DNA from: Girardinichthys multiradiatus
Taxonomy: Eukaryota; Chordata; Actinopteri; Cyprinodontiformes; Goodeidae
Length of the DNA stretch: 64,000 bases
Direction of reading: 5' to 3'
Assembly (NCBI RefSeq): GCF_021462225.1
Contig: NC_061804.1
Coordinates: 8,235,740-8,299,739, forward strand
A program made the position numbers and the translations under genes. Below the pieces are notes generated by a model, which saw nothing but the letters and a program-made list of their open reading frames with translations, ran no database searches and was not told the DNA's origin. Below, piece by piece: positions 9,796-21,599 of the stretch (the first letter of the stretch is position 1; every line of letters starts with the position of its first letter).

Positions 9796-12700
9796 CATAC
9801 TCGTACTCGTCGTCTTCCGCTTATCCGGGACCGGGTCGCAGGGGCAGCAGACTCAGCAGAGACGCCCAGACGTCCCTCTCCCCAGACACCTCCTCCAGCT
9901 CCTCCGGGGGGGGAGCCCAAGGTGTTCCCAAGCCAGCCTCCTCCCGGTGGGACGTGCCTGGAACACCTCCCGAGGAAGGTGTCCAGGAGGCATCCGGTAT
10001 AGATGCCCGAGCCACCTCAACTGGCTCCTCTCGATGTGGAGGAGCAGCGGCTCTACTCCGAGCTCCTCCCGGATGGCCGACCTCCTCACCCTATCTCTAA
10101 GGGAGTGACCGGCCACCCTACGGAGGAAGCTCATTTCAGCCGCTTGTATCCGGGATCTCGTTCTTTCGGTCATGACCCAAAGTTCATGGCCATAGGTGAG
10201 GGTAGGAACATAGACCGACCAGTAAATTAAGAGCTTTGCTATTCGGCTCAGCTCTCTCTTCACCACAACGGACCGGCACAGTGCCCCCATTACTGTGGCA
10301 GCCGCACCGATTCGTCTGTCGATCTCCCGCTCCATTATTCCCTCACTCGTGAACAAGACCCCGAGATACTTAAACTCCTCCACTTGAGGCAGGAACTCCC
10401 CTCCAACCTGAAGAGGACAAGCCACCCTTTTCCGGTCGAGAACCACGGCCTCGGACTTGGAGGAGCTGATCCTCATCCCAGCCGCTTCACACTCGGCTGC
10501 GAACCGCCACAGCGCATGCTGTAGGTCTTGGCTAGAGAGGGGCCAGCAGGACCACGTCATCCGCAAAAAGAAGAGACGAAATCCGCTGGTCCCCAAACTA
10601 GACCCCCTCTGGCCCTTGGCTGCGTCCTGTTCATAAAAGTTATGAACAGGACCGGTGACAAAGGGCAGCCCTGCCGGAGTCCAACATACACCGGGAACAG
10701 GTCCGACTTAGTGCCAGCAATGCGGACCAAACTCCTGCTCCGCTCGTACAGGGACCGGATGGCCCCTAATAAAGGGCCCCCGATTCCATACTCCTGGAGC
10801 ACCCCCCACAGGGCATCATGAGGGACACAGTCGAATGCCTTCTCCAAGTCCACAAAACACATGTGAACCGGTTGGGCAAACTCCCATGAACCCTCGAGCA
10901 CCCTGTAGAGGGTATAGAGCTGGTCCAGTGTTCCACGGCCGGGACGAAAACGACACTGCTCCTCCTGAAACCGAGGTTCAACTATCGGTCGGACTCACCT
11001 CTCCAATACCCTGGCGTAGGCCTTACCAGGGAGGCTGAGGAGTGTGATCCCCCTGTAGTTGGAACACACCCTCCGATCTCCCTTCTTATGAAGGGGGACC
11101 ACCACCCCAGTCTGCCAGTCTAGAGGCACTGTCCCCGACCGCCACGCAATGTTGAAGAGGTGTGTCAACAATGACAGCCCTACAACATCCAGAGACTTGA
11201 GGTACTCAGGGCGGATCTCATCCATCCCCGAAGTCTTGCCACCGCGGAGCTTTTTAACCACCTCGGTGACTTCAGCCTGGGTGATGAAAGAGTCCAACCC
11301 CGAGTCCCCAGCATCTGTTTCCACCACGGAATGCGTGATGGCAAGATTGAGGAGATCCTCGAAGTACTCCTTCCACCGCCCGATAATGTCCTCAGTCGAG
11401 GTCAGCGGTCTCCCACCCCCACTATAAACAGTGTTGGCGAAGCACTGCTTCCCCCTCCTGAGGTGCCGGACAGTTTGCCAGAATCGCTTCGAGGCCAACC
11501 GGTAGTCCTTCTCCATGGCCTCACCGAACTCCTCCCAGGTCCGAGTTTTTGCCTCTGCCACAGCCCGGGCCGCAGCACGCTTGGCCTCACGGTACCCGTC
11601 TGCCGCCTCAGGAGTCCCACAAGCCAACCACAGCCGATAGGACTCCTTCTTCAGCTTGACAGCATCCCTTCATGCCGGTGTCCACCACCGGGTTCTGGGA
11701 TTGCCGCCGCAACAGGAACCGCAGACCTTACGGCCGCAGCTACGGGCAGCAGCATTGACAATAGATGCGGAGAACATGGTCCACTCGGACTCTATGTCTC
11801 CAACATCCCCCGGGATATGGTCGAAGCTCTCCCGGAGGTGGGAGTTGAATACATCCCTGGCCGAGGGCTCCGCCAGGCGTTCCCAGCAGACCCTCACTAT
11901 GCGCTTGGGCCTGCCAAGTCTGTCTGGCTTTCTCCTCCTCCAGCGCATCCAACTCACCACCAGGTGGTGATCAGTGGACGGCTCAGCCCCTCTCTTCACC
12001 CAAGTGTCCAAAACATGCGGCCGAAGATCTGATGATACAACAACAAAGTCGATCATCGACCTCCTGCCTAGGGTGTCCTGGTGCCAAGTGCACTGATGGA
12101 CACCCTTTTGTTTGAACATGGTGTTCGTTATGGACAATCCGTGACTAGCACAGAAGTCCAATAACAAAACACCACTCGGATTCAGATCGGGGAGGCCATT
12201 CCTCCCGATCACGCCTCTCCAGGTGTCACTGTCGTTCCCCACATGGGCGTTGAAGTACCCCAGCAGAATAATGGAGTCCCCGGGAGGGGCACTATCCAGC
12301 ACCCTGACAGGGACGCCAAGAAGGCCGGGTACTCCGCACTACCACTTGGCCCGTAGGCTGAAATGATAGTTAGAGACCTCTGCCCAACCCGAAGGCGCAG
12401 GGATACGACCCTCTCATCCACTTTGGTAAACCCCAAAACGAGACGGCTGAGCTGGGGGGCAACAAGCAAACCCACACCAGCTCGCCACCTCTCCCCGTGG
12501 GCCACTCCAGCATAGAAGAGAGTCCAACCCCTCTCAAGGAGATGGGTTCCAGAGCCCACGCTGTGTGTGGAGGCGAGCCCGACTATTTCTAGTCAATATC
12601 TCTCGACCTCCCGCACAAGCTCAGGCTCCTTCCCCCCCAGCGAGGTGACATTCCACGTCCCTACAGCCAGCCTAAGCATCCGGGGATCGGGCCGCTGAAG

Positions 12701-12986
12701 TCTCCACCTTCTTCCGCCACCCAATCCTCTTTGCACCGGTCGCTCACGGTTCCCCCTGCAGGTGGTGGGCCCACTGGGGGATGGCCTCGCGTCTCTCCTT
12801 CGGGCTTGGCCCGGCCGGGTCCCGCGAGGAGCAACCCGGCCACCAGGCGCTCTCCGACGAGTCCCGACCCCAGGCCTGGCTCCAGGGTGGAGCATACATT
12901 AGGTGATATTCAACTCCCTGTTTGTCTAAGGCTGTGGTTCCTACCTGGAACAAGGAGAAATGCCAGAGATTGGAGGTGAGTATGCG
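9796..12986 (-). mobile_element. Rex3-type RTE LINE, near full length but broken (copy B)
   Basis: The 3' end (9796 onward, a GTACGAGT-type tail read on the minus strand) runs through the complete RT and endonuclease regions to a GC-rich 5' leader that ends near 12986. Stretches matching the Rex3 PCR primer sites I remember (cggtgacaaagggcagccct and tggcagactggggtggtggt) are present at about 10650-10670 and 11100-11120. TCAGTGG at 9789-9795 and 12987-12993 is a candidate 7-bp target duplication. This is the only copy here that keeps the far 5' leader. Confidence 0.9.
9853..12835 (-). pseudogene. Rex3 ORF (AP-like endonuclease plus reverse transcriptase), broken
   Basis: The frame reads in order: leader with [10 protein letters not shown] (about 12600-12640); a nonsense change where other copies read RYRLEIVGL (near 12593); endonuclease motifs SAYGPSG, AHVGND and DHHLVV; a linker; RT motifs [21 protein letters not shown] and LRQGCPLSP; and the C-terminal [14 protein letters not shown] domain. 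At least five frame breaks separate these blocks. The endonuclease GDFN motif reads GYFN, which changes a catalytic-site residue. The region holding the FADD motif is also damaged: the other copies read [12 protein letters not shown] where this one has frame-shifted sequence near 10560-10600. It cannot make a working protein. Confidence 0.88.
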
Positions 12987-14949
12987 TCAGTGGAGGCAGG
13001 GTGGAGGAGGAGATGGGTAGACTTTAGGGATAGGAGATATGGACTTAAAAGTTTATCACAAAATTTTTGCACATTTATTGCAATGATAAAAGTTAATTTC
13101 TGGCTATTAAGTGTATGTCTGTTAGTCAGGATGGCATCACTGCAGTCAGAGGCCATCTAAATAATGATCTGAAAAAAACACCGAAGAAAATCAACAAAGA
13201 TCAACTTACTGGTTTTTGAGGTCACTTCTTCAAGACACCACTGACATTAAGTAGTGCAAATGTATCGCTTAACAGCACACAATAACTGCATTTCATCACA
13301 TCCTTAAAGATATTGGTATTTACTCTTCTCATTCAACCAATAGTGAAAGGAATTGTAAAAGTAACAATCCCAACACTACTTTCAGTTTTTTGGGTTTTGT
13401 AAACATCGTAGAATTTGATGATGAACATGTAGAATTTATACATAAACCATGGCCTAACGAGCAAGATCCTGCATAAAAGCCGCTTAATTAGCTTCCTTAG
13501 ACGGATGCCCAGGCTGTACCTTAGAGATGTGGGCTGATCTCCCCATAGCTAACTGGAAAGAGGCTGAAGTCAAGAAAATATTAGTAAAATGCAACAGAAG
13601 AATAACGACTCAATATCAGGTTTTCCTAATATCGTTCAGGCCTACTTAAAAGATCTAAGCCAGTCCCAATCCATTGTTTTCGACAGACACATCTATCTGT
13701 CCTGCCTGTATAATGTTTGGTCATTCAAAGTCTACAGTAACAAGCCGTGACATGAACACACATTTCTGTCTGCAATATTCCTGTAATTTATCTTTAATAT
13801 TTCTTTTGACGCTGATTATTGTTTGTGCCACTACAAGCCAAGTTTTTTTCTAAAGATGAGGTTTGTCTGCAGGTTTGTTTTTCTGTAGATGGCTGTTGTA
13901 ACCTGATGAGTGTTTGTTGATTTGCCTGAGGAAATTAACCTGCTCTAACCTCTCTCTGCTCAGCTGCTGGTTTTGCACTTATTTATAATTCAAGGTCATG
14001 TAACATTAAAAAGGCTCTGCTTGCAGTGCATTGTGAGGCGTGAGAAAACCGGTTTAAATAAGCTTCGCTGCAGAAAATCCTGAAGGATATTAGCTTATTA
14101 TTTGAAAATAACAAAGTTCTTGTGCATGGTTAGCAATATTGATTTTTTATAGTATAGTAAATATGGAGTAAGGGAAATTATTTTTAGGAAAATTGCAATT
14201 TAAAGTCGACAGCCTGTTTGAATTTCTAATGATAGGAATTTCTGAAAATAGATTTATAAAAATTGCTTAAACAAGCAGATATTTTTACAATAATTGTTTG
14301 CAAAAGATCTCTAAAAGTCTTCAAAAACACAGTTTTTTGCTTCAGTCCTTCAGTTTTAGCCAACAGCATCTTGGTTTCTGAGATAATTGCACAGTTCAGT
14401 CCAACACTCCTTATACTGATGTAAGTTTGTGAAACTGAAAATTTACTCCAGGGTAGCAGCTTCACACTCATGACCATGGTGGTTAGTCACAAATCAGTCC
14501 TCGGGTATGTATTTTAAACCAACAGCATGTTGCTGAAAATGTTCACTTTCATCCAGAAGAGCGCACACACATGCTTTTATTGCTTTTTGTTAGGTCCCAC
14601 AGTAAAAATGTAGTAGATTATTTAATCTAAAGCATTCCACACCAAAGCAATGCAAAAATGAATTTTAATGATCATATAAGATGCTTTAAGACCCAAATAT
14701 TTACTTTTATTCAGCTGTGTGAAAACATTTCTGGTTTTTCATGATCTACAGACAAAGTGGGGAGAGAAAGTGGTGGATGTACGGAAAGCAGATACATGAG
14801 CTCTGCAGCTTCTCCTGTCTTCTAAAAATGCCATAAAATATGACCCTTAATAAGCTCCTCCTGATATTCTCATCAGTTCATTGGAGTGTTAATTTATTAG
14901 GCTTATTGTAATCGCAGGATTTCTTATTATTTTTCTCTTTTTTCTCTTA
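12987..14949. other. No recognised feature (AT-rich)
   Basis: About 2 kb of AT-rich DNA with no recognised repeat, RNA or exon. Short open frames near 12960-13160 and 14226-14477 show no family resemblance. Confidence 0.45.
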
Positions 14950-16075
14950 TTATTGTCAAACGGCTCTACAGCAACGCCTAAAGTGAGAGAGGCCAACTGG
15001 TAAGTCCTAGATATTTAAAATTTGCTACACAGGTAGATCTCTTCAAATTATGAAAAAAAGTCTTTTTGGGGGCATGCCCTAAAACCAACAGGAAGTTGGC
15101 CATTTTGGGTCAAAAGGTCACTTTTGGCATTTTTGACATTTCATACATGTCAAACACCTCCTAGGGATTTTGAGGTATTGGCTTCAAATTTGGTCTGTAT
15201 GCCCTTAAAGTATGGGGGATTTTGGGGGCGTGGCCAGGCCGCAAACTTTACCTACTCGCCAAAAAATTCAAACAGCTATAATTTTTACATTGAGAGGCTG
15301 AATGAGACCAGAATTGGTATGATCCCTTTGGATGCCCGACAATCCTATGTGGTCATATAACGACGTCAAATGACTCTTGGAACATTGGTCCAAATCCCAC
15401 AGGAAGTCGTCCATTTTTGATTGAATTTGTGATTTTGACCCCATTTTTGCCATTTATAACCTCTGTATTTGAGAAAACGTCTACAGCTTTTGACTTTCAG
15501 ACTTCAAAATGACTCAGTATACTCTCAAGCCCCAAAGTCTGACATCTTGCCTTAAAAGACGAAACTGTGATAACTTCAACAAAAAAGCTCCCAGCAGCAC
15601 CAAACTTTCTGTGTGTCATCTCAGACCAACACACATCATATTCTCATGCTTATTTGATGACATCAGTGTAGCCCTGCCCAATTACCTGATTCTCTGGTGG
15701 ATGTCATTCTTTCAGATTCTTAAAAGCTTCAAGCACAGTGTGATCACACAGAACAAGGTGATGTTAAATCATAATACAGTTGCTGTTGACTGGACTCAGT
15801 GGGTGTGGCGGCATGGCGAATTATTATATCTCGCCATTGACATACATTTGCCTCTGAATTACACACAGACGATCCAATTTACACTAAACTGAATATGGCT
15901 GATCTTTGTCAGCCCACAAAAAGCTCTATTGGATTACACTGGAATTTGAATTAATGGCGCCCCCTAGGAAACTTCAAATGCTCAATGCTTGGCAATTTCA
16001 GGCTGCCGTGGTTGCAACACAGGCTGAGCGACGATTTGCTACGAGGGCCGCAAATGTTGCTTGCAGCTTTCATTT
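14950..16075 (+). repeat. Fish interspersed repeat of unclear class
   Basis: Carries phrases typical of a very common fish repeat: 'caggaagttggccatttt', 'gggggcgtggccaggccgc', 'ttacattgagaggctgaatg', 'aatggcgccccctag' and, at the end, 'acgagggccgcaaat..ttgcttgcagc'. Open frames inside it (15124-15360, 15509-15892) are incidental. I know the phrases from repeat-rich fish assemblies but cannot give the class. The ends are approximate. Confidence 0.65.
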
Positions 16076-16287
16076 ATTTTGTATTTTTAAGTTTTCATTA
16101 TTTAGAGATGTTTTTTTTTTCGTGAAAGTAAGCCCAAATTAATTAAAAGACAGTTTTGTTTACTTTGTTTGATTTTTATAACAAGAAAGGTGTCGAAGGA
16201 CAAAAGTGGAACAATTGAAAGCATCAATAAGTTGTTAAAAAATATTCATATGTGAGTTTAAATTAAACCTAAATTTAATTATTAATA

Positions 16288-16330
16288 CAGTCAGTCAGTC
16301 AGACATTTTCTACCGCTTATTCCATGCTTA
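16288..16330 (-). repeat. SINE tail fragment
   Basis: The minus strand reads 'ggaataagcggtagaaaatg' followed by a GACT repeat, the same 3' end as the SINE at 49741-50017. Only the last ~43 bp are present. Confidence 0.7.
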
Positions 16331-18019
16331 CATGTCTAAACGATGTGTTAAATTTATGAATAACAAGAAATACATTAAAAAAAAATTCTTCCAATTTGTT
16401 CTCGTAGTAAAGTAAAAGTGTATATAATTGAGTATTTTATAATTTCATAGTAATGTATTGCAGCATATCATCGATTTTATATTTAGCCTCACCCATCAAA
16501 GATAATGGGCGGTGCCAATAATGCCGTAGACAACCTGATCGGTCTGTAGTTGAGTTACTGTGAAGGTCAACCGATATAAAAGTTACAGACTAGTTAATCA
16601 GCCACAGTTTAAATTATTTTATTGTGGGTTGGCAGAGGAAATGTGTGATAAATAAACAAATACTGAAATATTTATATATGATTTTAACAGTCAGATTTTA
16701 ATTAAATTTAACATTTGTCTATTTATTTCATTTTTTGACAAATAATTAAAGATCATTCTTACAATTTTATTTAAATGATCAGATAAATATTTATTTAGAA
16801 ATGATTTATATATTTATTGGATTGTGGTACTTTTCCTTTGATAGAAAGGTATATTTAAGTTTTAAACTTAGTAAAACATTTTGCTTAGATTATGTTTGTT
16901 GCAATTAAAGTTTTCACAGCCAGTTCCTGATTTGCTCAACTTATCCTGGTATCTTTGAGCATCCTTACCAACAGTAATTATTTGTTTTTCAGTGTGTTTT
17001 TGGGAGGTTTATTTCTCTTTAAAAGAAGTAACAACAAAAAAAACTAACAGATTTCTCGTCTTTTTTACATTATGTTGTGCCGAACCTACAGAGAACCATG
17101 AACCCAATAACAGACTTTGAACTGTAATTATTACATATTGTTGCACTCTTTAACTATAGGAATAACTTTGTTCTTGAATATTGAAATGGTGTAAAATGTA
17201 ACAATTTATTGTGGAAATTTAGATCTTTGAGATCCATATAGTGTTTGGGAACCCTGGTATAAACTGAAAGAGAAGGAAAATTAACTGGAATTTTAAAAGC
17301 TAGAAACAGTTCACAAGCTACTGAATTGTTTCAGGGGAAATTAAAATGCAGATTGACTTTCAGAAGAAAGTATTTGAATATAGAGAAGAAATCTCAATCA
17401 AACATCAGTGCTGTGTTGTCTATAAGAACAAATGAATCCTCTTCATAGTGTCTTAAAGTCTTTCTGTTGTAGATTGATTAATAAAGTCATGCTGAGCTCG
17501 ATGATGATTTAAAATGAGGCCAAAGAGGCACCAGAGAATTTTCTTTTCTGTTTATTCACAGAACCACCAACCCATCTCCTGTCAACTCCTTTGTTCCTTG
17601 TTTTTCTTGGCAGTTTGTTGTGCACTACTGGTTGAGGTCTACTGAGCATGTTATTAGCTGCAATGTGAAAGCTGAATACAGAAGCTACACGAGTTGAAGC
17701 TGGAATCAATTATCAGTAATTAGGCCATTCCTGAAAGGTTGCTAATTTCTGTATGAATAGTGTTTGGCTCTGTTCTCATTGGAGAAGATCTGTCTCCAAA
17801 GCAATGTTTCGTTTTAATTTTGTGTTTTTTTTTTATTTGGTTGGACCTGGAGTAAGTCCTGCCAACTGCAGTCAGACAAAAACACAGTTTTTTACTCGAA
17901 TCTAGAACTTACACTCCTCGGATGTGACTTAATTCCTAGCTTCAAGCGATCGCAGCATTATAAGTTCTGGGTTCTCCAAGTACAGTTGTCTGGAGCTCCT
18001 ACAACAACTCAGACCAAAT
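16331..18019. other. No recognised feature (AT-rich)
   Basis: AT-rich DNA with many homopolymer runs. I see nothing that supports a gene or a known repeat. Confidence 0.45.
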
Positions 18020-19245
18020 CACCACTATATTCATACAAGTCGCTCATTTTAGAAAGTGATGCTGATATATTGCATAGATTCATTACAGATAGAGAAAAAT
18101 ATTTAAAGCCTTCTTTCTTGTTATTTTGGGGATTATGGCTTACAGATAACAAAAACCCAATATTCAGTGCAATTAGAATTTTGCAAATAGTTTAGCATAT
18201 TCATGGAATGTTTAGTGGAAGGAAAAGGTGTGAAAAGAAAATGTGCATCAGCAACAGGATTAACTGCAGCCTTGACAGGATTTGGGGAAGCTTCACAAGG
18301 AGTAGACTGAGGCTGGCGTTATTGCACCTAGAACCGCTACACACTGACAAACCTACACATGGGCTACAGGCGTACCAGGGCTAAGGAGAAGAAGAATTGG
18401 ACTGATGCTCAGTCGTCCAACGTCCTCTTTTCAGATGAAAGTAAAGTTTGCATTTCATTTGGAAATTAAGGTCCTAGAGTCTGGAGGAAGAGTGGAAAGT
18501 AACAGAATCCACGTTGCTTGAAGTCCAGTGTGAAGTTTCCACAGTCAATAATGATTTGGGAAAAAATGTAATCTGCTGGTTCTGGTCCAGTTGGTTTTCT
18601 GAAGTCCACAATCAACACTGCCAGGACATTCTAGCGCACTCCATGCTTCCTTCTGCTGACAAGCCTTATAGAGATGCTGATTTCATTTTCCAGTAGGACT
18701 TGAAACCTGTCCATACTGCCAAAGGTACCAAAAGCTGGTCCAATGATCATTGTGTTACAGTGTTTGTTTGACCAGCAAACTGACCTGACCTAAACCCCGT
18801 AGAGAATCTATGGAGTACTATCAAGAGGAAGATAAGAGACACCAGAACCGACAATACAGATGACCTGAAGGTCGCTATTAAAGCAATCTGGGCTTCCTGA
18901 ACACCTTAGCAGAACCACAGGATGATCTCCTCCATGCCACGCCGCATTGATGCAGTGATTAATGCAAATGGAGCCCCAACCAAGTATTACGTGCATAGGC
19001 ATGAACATATTCAGGATGCTATAATAATATAATCTTTTATTGATCCTATGAAATATTAAAATTTTCTGACACTGAATTTTGGGTTTTTATTATCTGTAAG
19101 CCAGAATCATCAAAATTACATGAAATAACAGATTGAAGTATTTCACTAAATGGGAAATTAATCTATATAATATATGAGTTTCTCTTTCTGAAATGAGTAA
19201 TAACAAACATTTAATTTTTTCACAATATTCCAGTTTTTTGAGCTG
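18020..19245 (+). mobile_element. Tc1-like transposon, decayed
   Basis: Inverted ends can still be matched: 'tggcttacagataacaaaaa' near 18136 is the reverse complement of the 'tttttattatctgtaagcca' region near 19085. Between them the plus strand encodes a broken DD34E transposase. FSDESK is readable near 18430, followed by remnants of the SSVKFPQS, GSGPVGFLKS, second-Asp and WP..PDLNP regions, with many stops. It belongs to the same group as the copies at 23.6, 25.9 and 30.7 kb. It is non-autonomous. Confidence 0.85.
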
Positions 19246-19627
19246 GTCTTAAGGAGCAGGCCCATCAGATTTTACCTGCTTAAATGTGTGTTTTCCTGTT
19301 TGCCTGCACGTTGTGTATTACCAACATGCTATAGTTCACACATTCTAAGGATGAGTGTTAGGGTTAAACCAAGACTAACCCTTATGCAGAGAGAGGTCTA
19401 TTATTGTCATGTTGAGATCATACGTCACATTGTTGTAAACTGTTGGGTTAGAAGATAAACTTCTTTGGTTAGAGTCAGTGCATGACGGTCCTGTTGATAT
19501 TGGTCTAAAGCTGTCGGCCAGAGCTTACCATATTGTAACGCTCAAAATATTTATTTAAATGCATTTATATTTAGAGTTCCTCTGCATCTGAAATACTACA
19601 TTTAACAGATGAGATCAGTTCTGTTAA
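19246..19627. other. No recognised feature
   Basis: AT-rich spacer between Tc1 debris and an L2-like fragment. Confidence 0.4.
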
Positions 19628-20260
19628 TAATAATAATAATACATTTTATTTGTATAGTGCTTTTCTAAAAACTCAAAGACACTTTACAAGAATCAAACAA
19701 AATTAAATGTGGATAGGTCTGTACAGTCACGGATGTATTTGGGGAGAGAGTTCCAGAGGGTGGAAGCAGCTGTGGAGAAGGCCCTGTCACCCTAGGTCCG
19801 GTGTGTGGTTCTGAGTGGTGGAGACAGGAGGTTGGCATCAGAGGAGCGGAGGCTGCGGGAATGAGTGTGACAATGGAGTAGATTGGTGAGGTAGCATGGG
19901 GCTTGGTTATGGAGTGCTTTGTGGGTAAGAAGGAGGACTTTAAAATAAATTGGCTGGGGGACAGGGAACCAATGGAGCTTCTGAAGAACTGGGTGATGTG
20001 GTCACGGGAGCGGGTGTGGGTGAGCAGGCGAGCCGCAGAGTTTTGAATATGCTGGAGTTTTTTGAGAATTTCAGCAGCTGAGAAGGGGGAGTGATGGGCA
20101 GAAAAGAGCAATATTTTTTCGATTAAAATAGGCAATTCTTGTGATGTGGTTGATGTGGTTTTCAAAGGAGAGGTTCCTGTTGAAGATGACTCCAAGGTTG
20201 CGCATGTGACTGGAAGGAGACAAAGTGGTGAGAGTGAAGTATTTATTTTTCAATGCATCC
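19628..20260 (-). pseudogene. L2/CR1-like LINE, C-terminal RT remnant and tail
   Basis: On the minus strand the pieces SSHMRNLGVIFNRNLSFENH, then LKKLQHIQNSAARLLTHTRS and a SIGSLSP segment follow the order of the region after the YADD motif of L2/CR1 reverse transcriptases. The frame shifts between the first two pieces and again afterwards. The unit ends in an AAT microsatellite at 19628-19645, a plausible 3' tail. It is a different subfamily from the L2 at 38.2 kb, judging by residue differences. Confidence 0.8.
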
Positions 20261-20373
20261 TAATTACTTGCTGGTTAAAGCAACTACTCAATAAACCAAG
20301 GTCACAATGTATGTCCTCAGCTTCAGAAAAGCTATTACTTACAAATATCCATTGTCTAAAAATGGTTGTCCTT

Positions 20374-20672
20374 TGCAGGGTGGCGGTGGGATTGTCTGGT
20401 GCTTATCTTCAACGGTCAGTGGGCAAGAGACAGGGTCCACCCTGAACAGGTCACCAGATGAACTATGCACACACATACTTAAGGCAATTTAGAAAGAACA
20501 ATTAAACTGACATGTTTTTGGACTGTGACTGTGGCTAGAGCACCCAGAGAGAAACCAGACATGCACAAGGAGAACATCTAAACTCCTTGCAGAAAGACCC
20601 CAGACTGGGATTTGAACCCAGGACCTTCTTGCTGCTAGGCAACAGTGCTAATCACTGTTCCACTGTGCAGCC
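20374..20672 (-). mobile_element. tRNA-derived SINE, near full length
   Basis: The minus strand begins 'ggctgcacagtggaacagtg', has a box-B-like 'gggttcaaatccc' and the body phrase 'ggggtctttctgcaaggag', and continues into 'acctgttcagggtggaccct', which matches the tail region of the SINE at 49.7 kb ('cctgtccagggtgtacccc'). The extreme tail is degraded. It is more diverged than the 49.7-kb copy. Confidence 0.8.
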
Positions 20673-21599
20673 TTTCCACACAAGCAATTCGTAGCAATGA
20701 CAAAGAGTGAGGTTTTTATAGACCACATTCACAACTACTGAAGACACTCAGAAAAGAACCACCTTTAGAGGACTTACCGAGGCGGCTGTGGGTTCATGTG
20801 TGAATACTTGAGTAATTGTGCTGCAATCATTTCCTCAGGATTGCTGGCGTTATCTGGATGTGATCTGAATGATCGAGGCTAATGGCACTATGAGGTACGC
20901 GCTCCTGGCCCTTATTTTTATTTTATGGCCAGAGATGGGGCAGTGGGGTTAACCTCATCATGCAGGCAGGCCATTATTGCGTCTCATCCTTCCTGTCATT
21001 GATTGCTCCAAGCGTTTGGCGATGGAATCCTCAGTGTTATTAGCCCTGAATCTCTGTATCACTCATATATGAACTGATGGATCTTCTGCAATTACACGTA
21101 GATGTATTTCCATCATGCGTTTTGTACAAGGCTGTTTTGTACAAGGCTCTATATAAAACAAGTAAAATATTGGACAATTTCCCCAAAAACTATATATAAA
21201 TGAAATCTTTTCTCTCTTTTTACGTGTATTAAACTCATCTTCTGTGCTTGGGGAAATTACCCCGCAGATGGTATAATCAGAGGAAACTTTCTCTCTCCTT
21301 TTCAGCTAAAAAGCAGTGTTTTCCATTGCAAGAGTTACCAACATTGCCTGAAAAATACTGTGTTTTTTCTTGTTTACTTGTGTAACTATTTATTTTTGCA
21401 TCATTCAGTGTTGTCTCAGGAGTGAGAGCTGATGAAAATGCATGAAAAAATAAAATCCCATATTCAAATTCATGGTAAGGCCTTGTTCCTACAGTAACAC
21501 AACAGCCTAATGAATTGTCCATAATTATCCCCCCATGGCGGTCCACTCTAACACATGAATGTTTAAAAAGTTGAATGAATGAATAAGTATGGCTTATAT
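20673..21599. other. No recognised feature
   Basis: The part from about 20780 to 21080 is less AT-rich and lacks repeat signatures, so it is a fair place to look for conserved non-coding sequence. There is no exon evidence. Confidence 0.35.
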
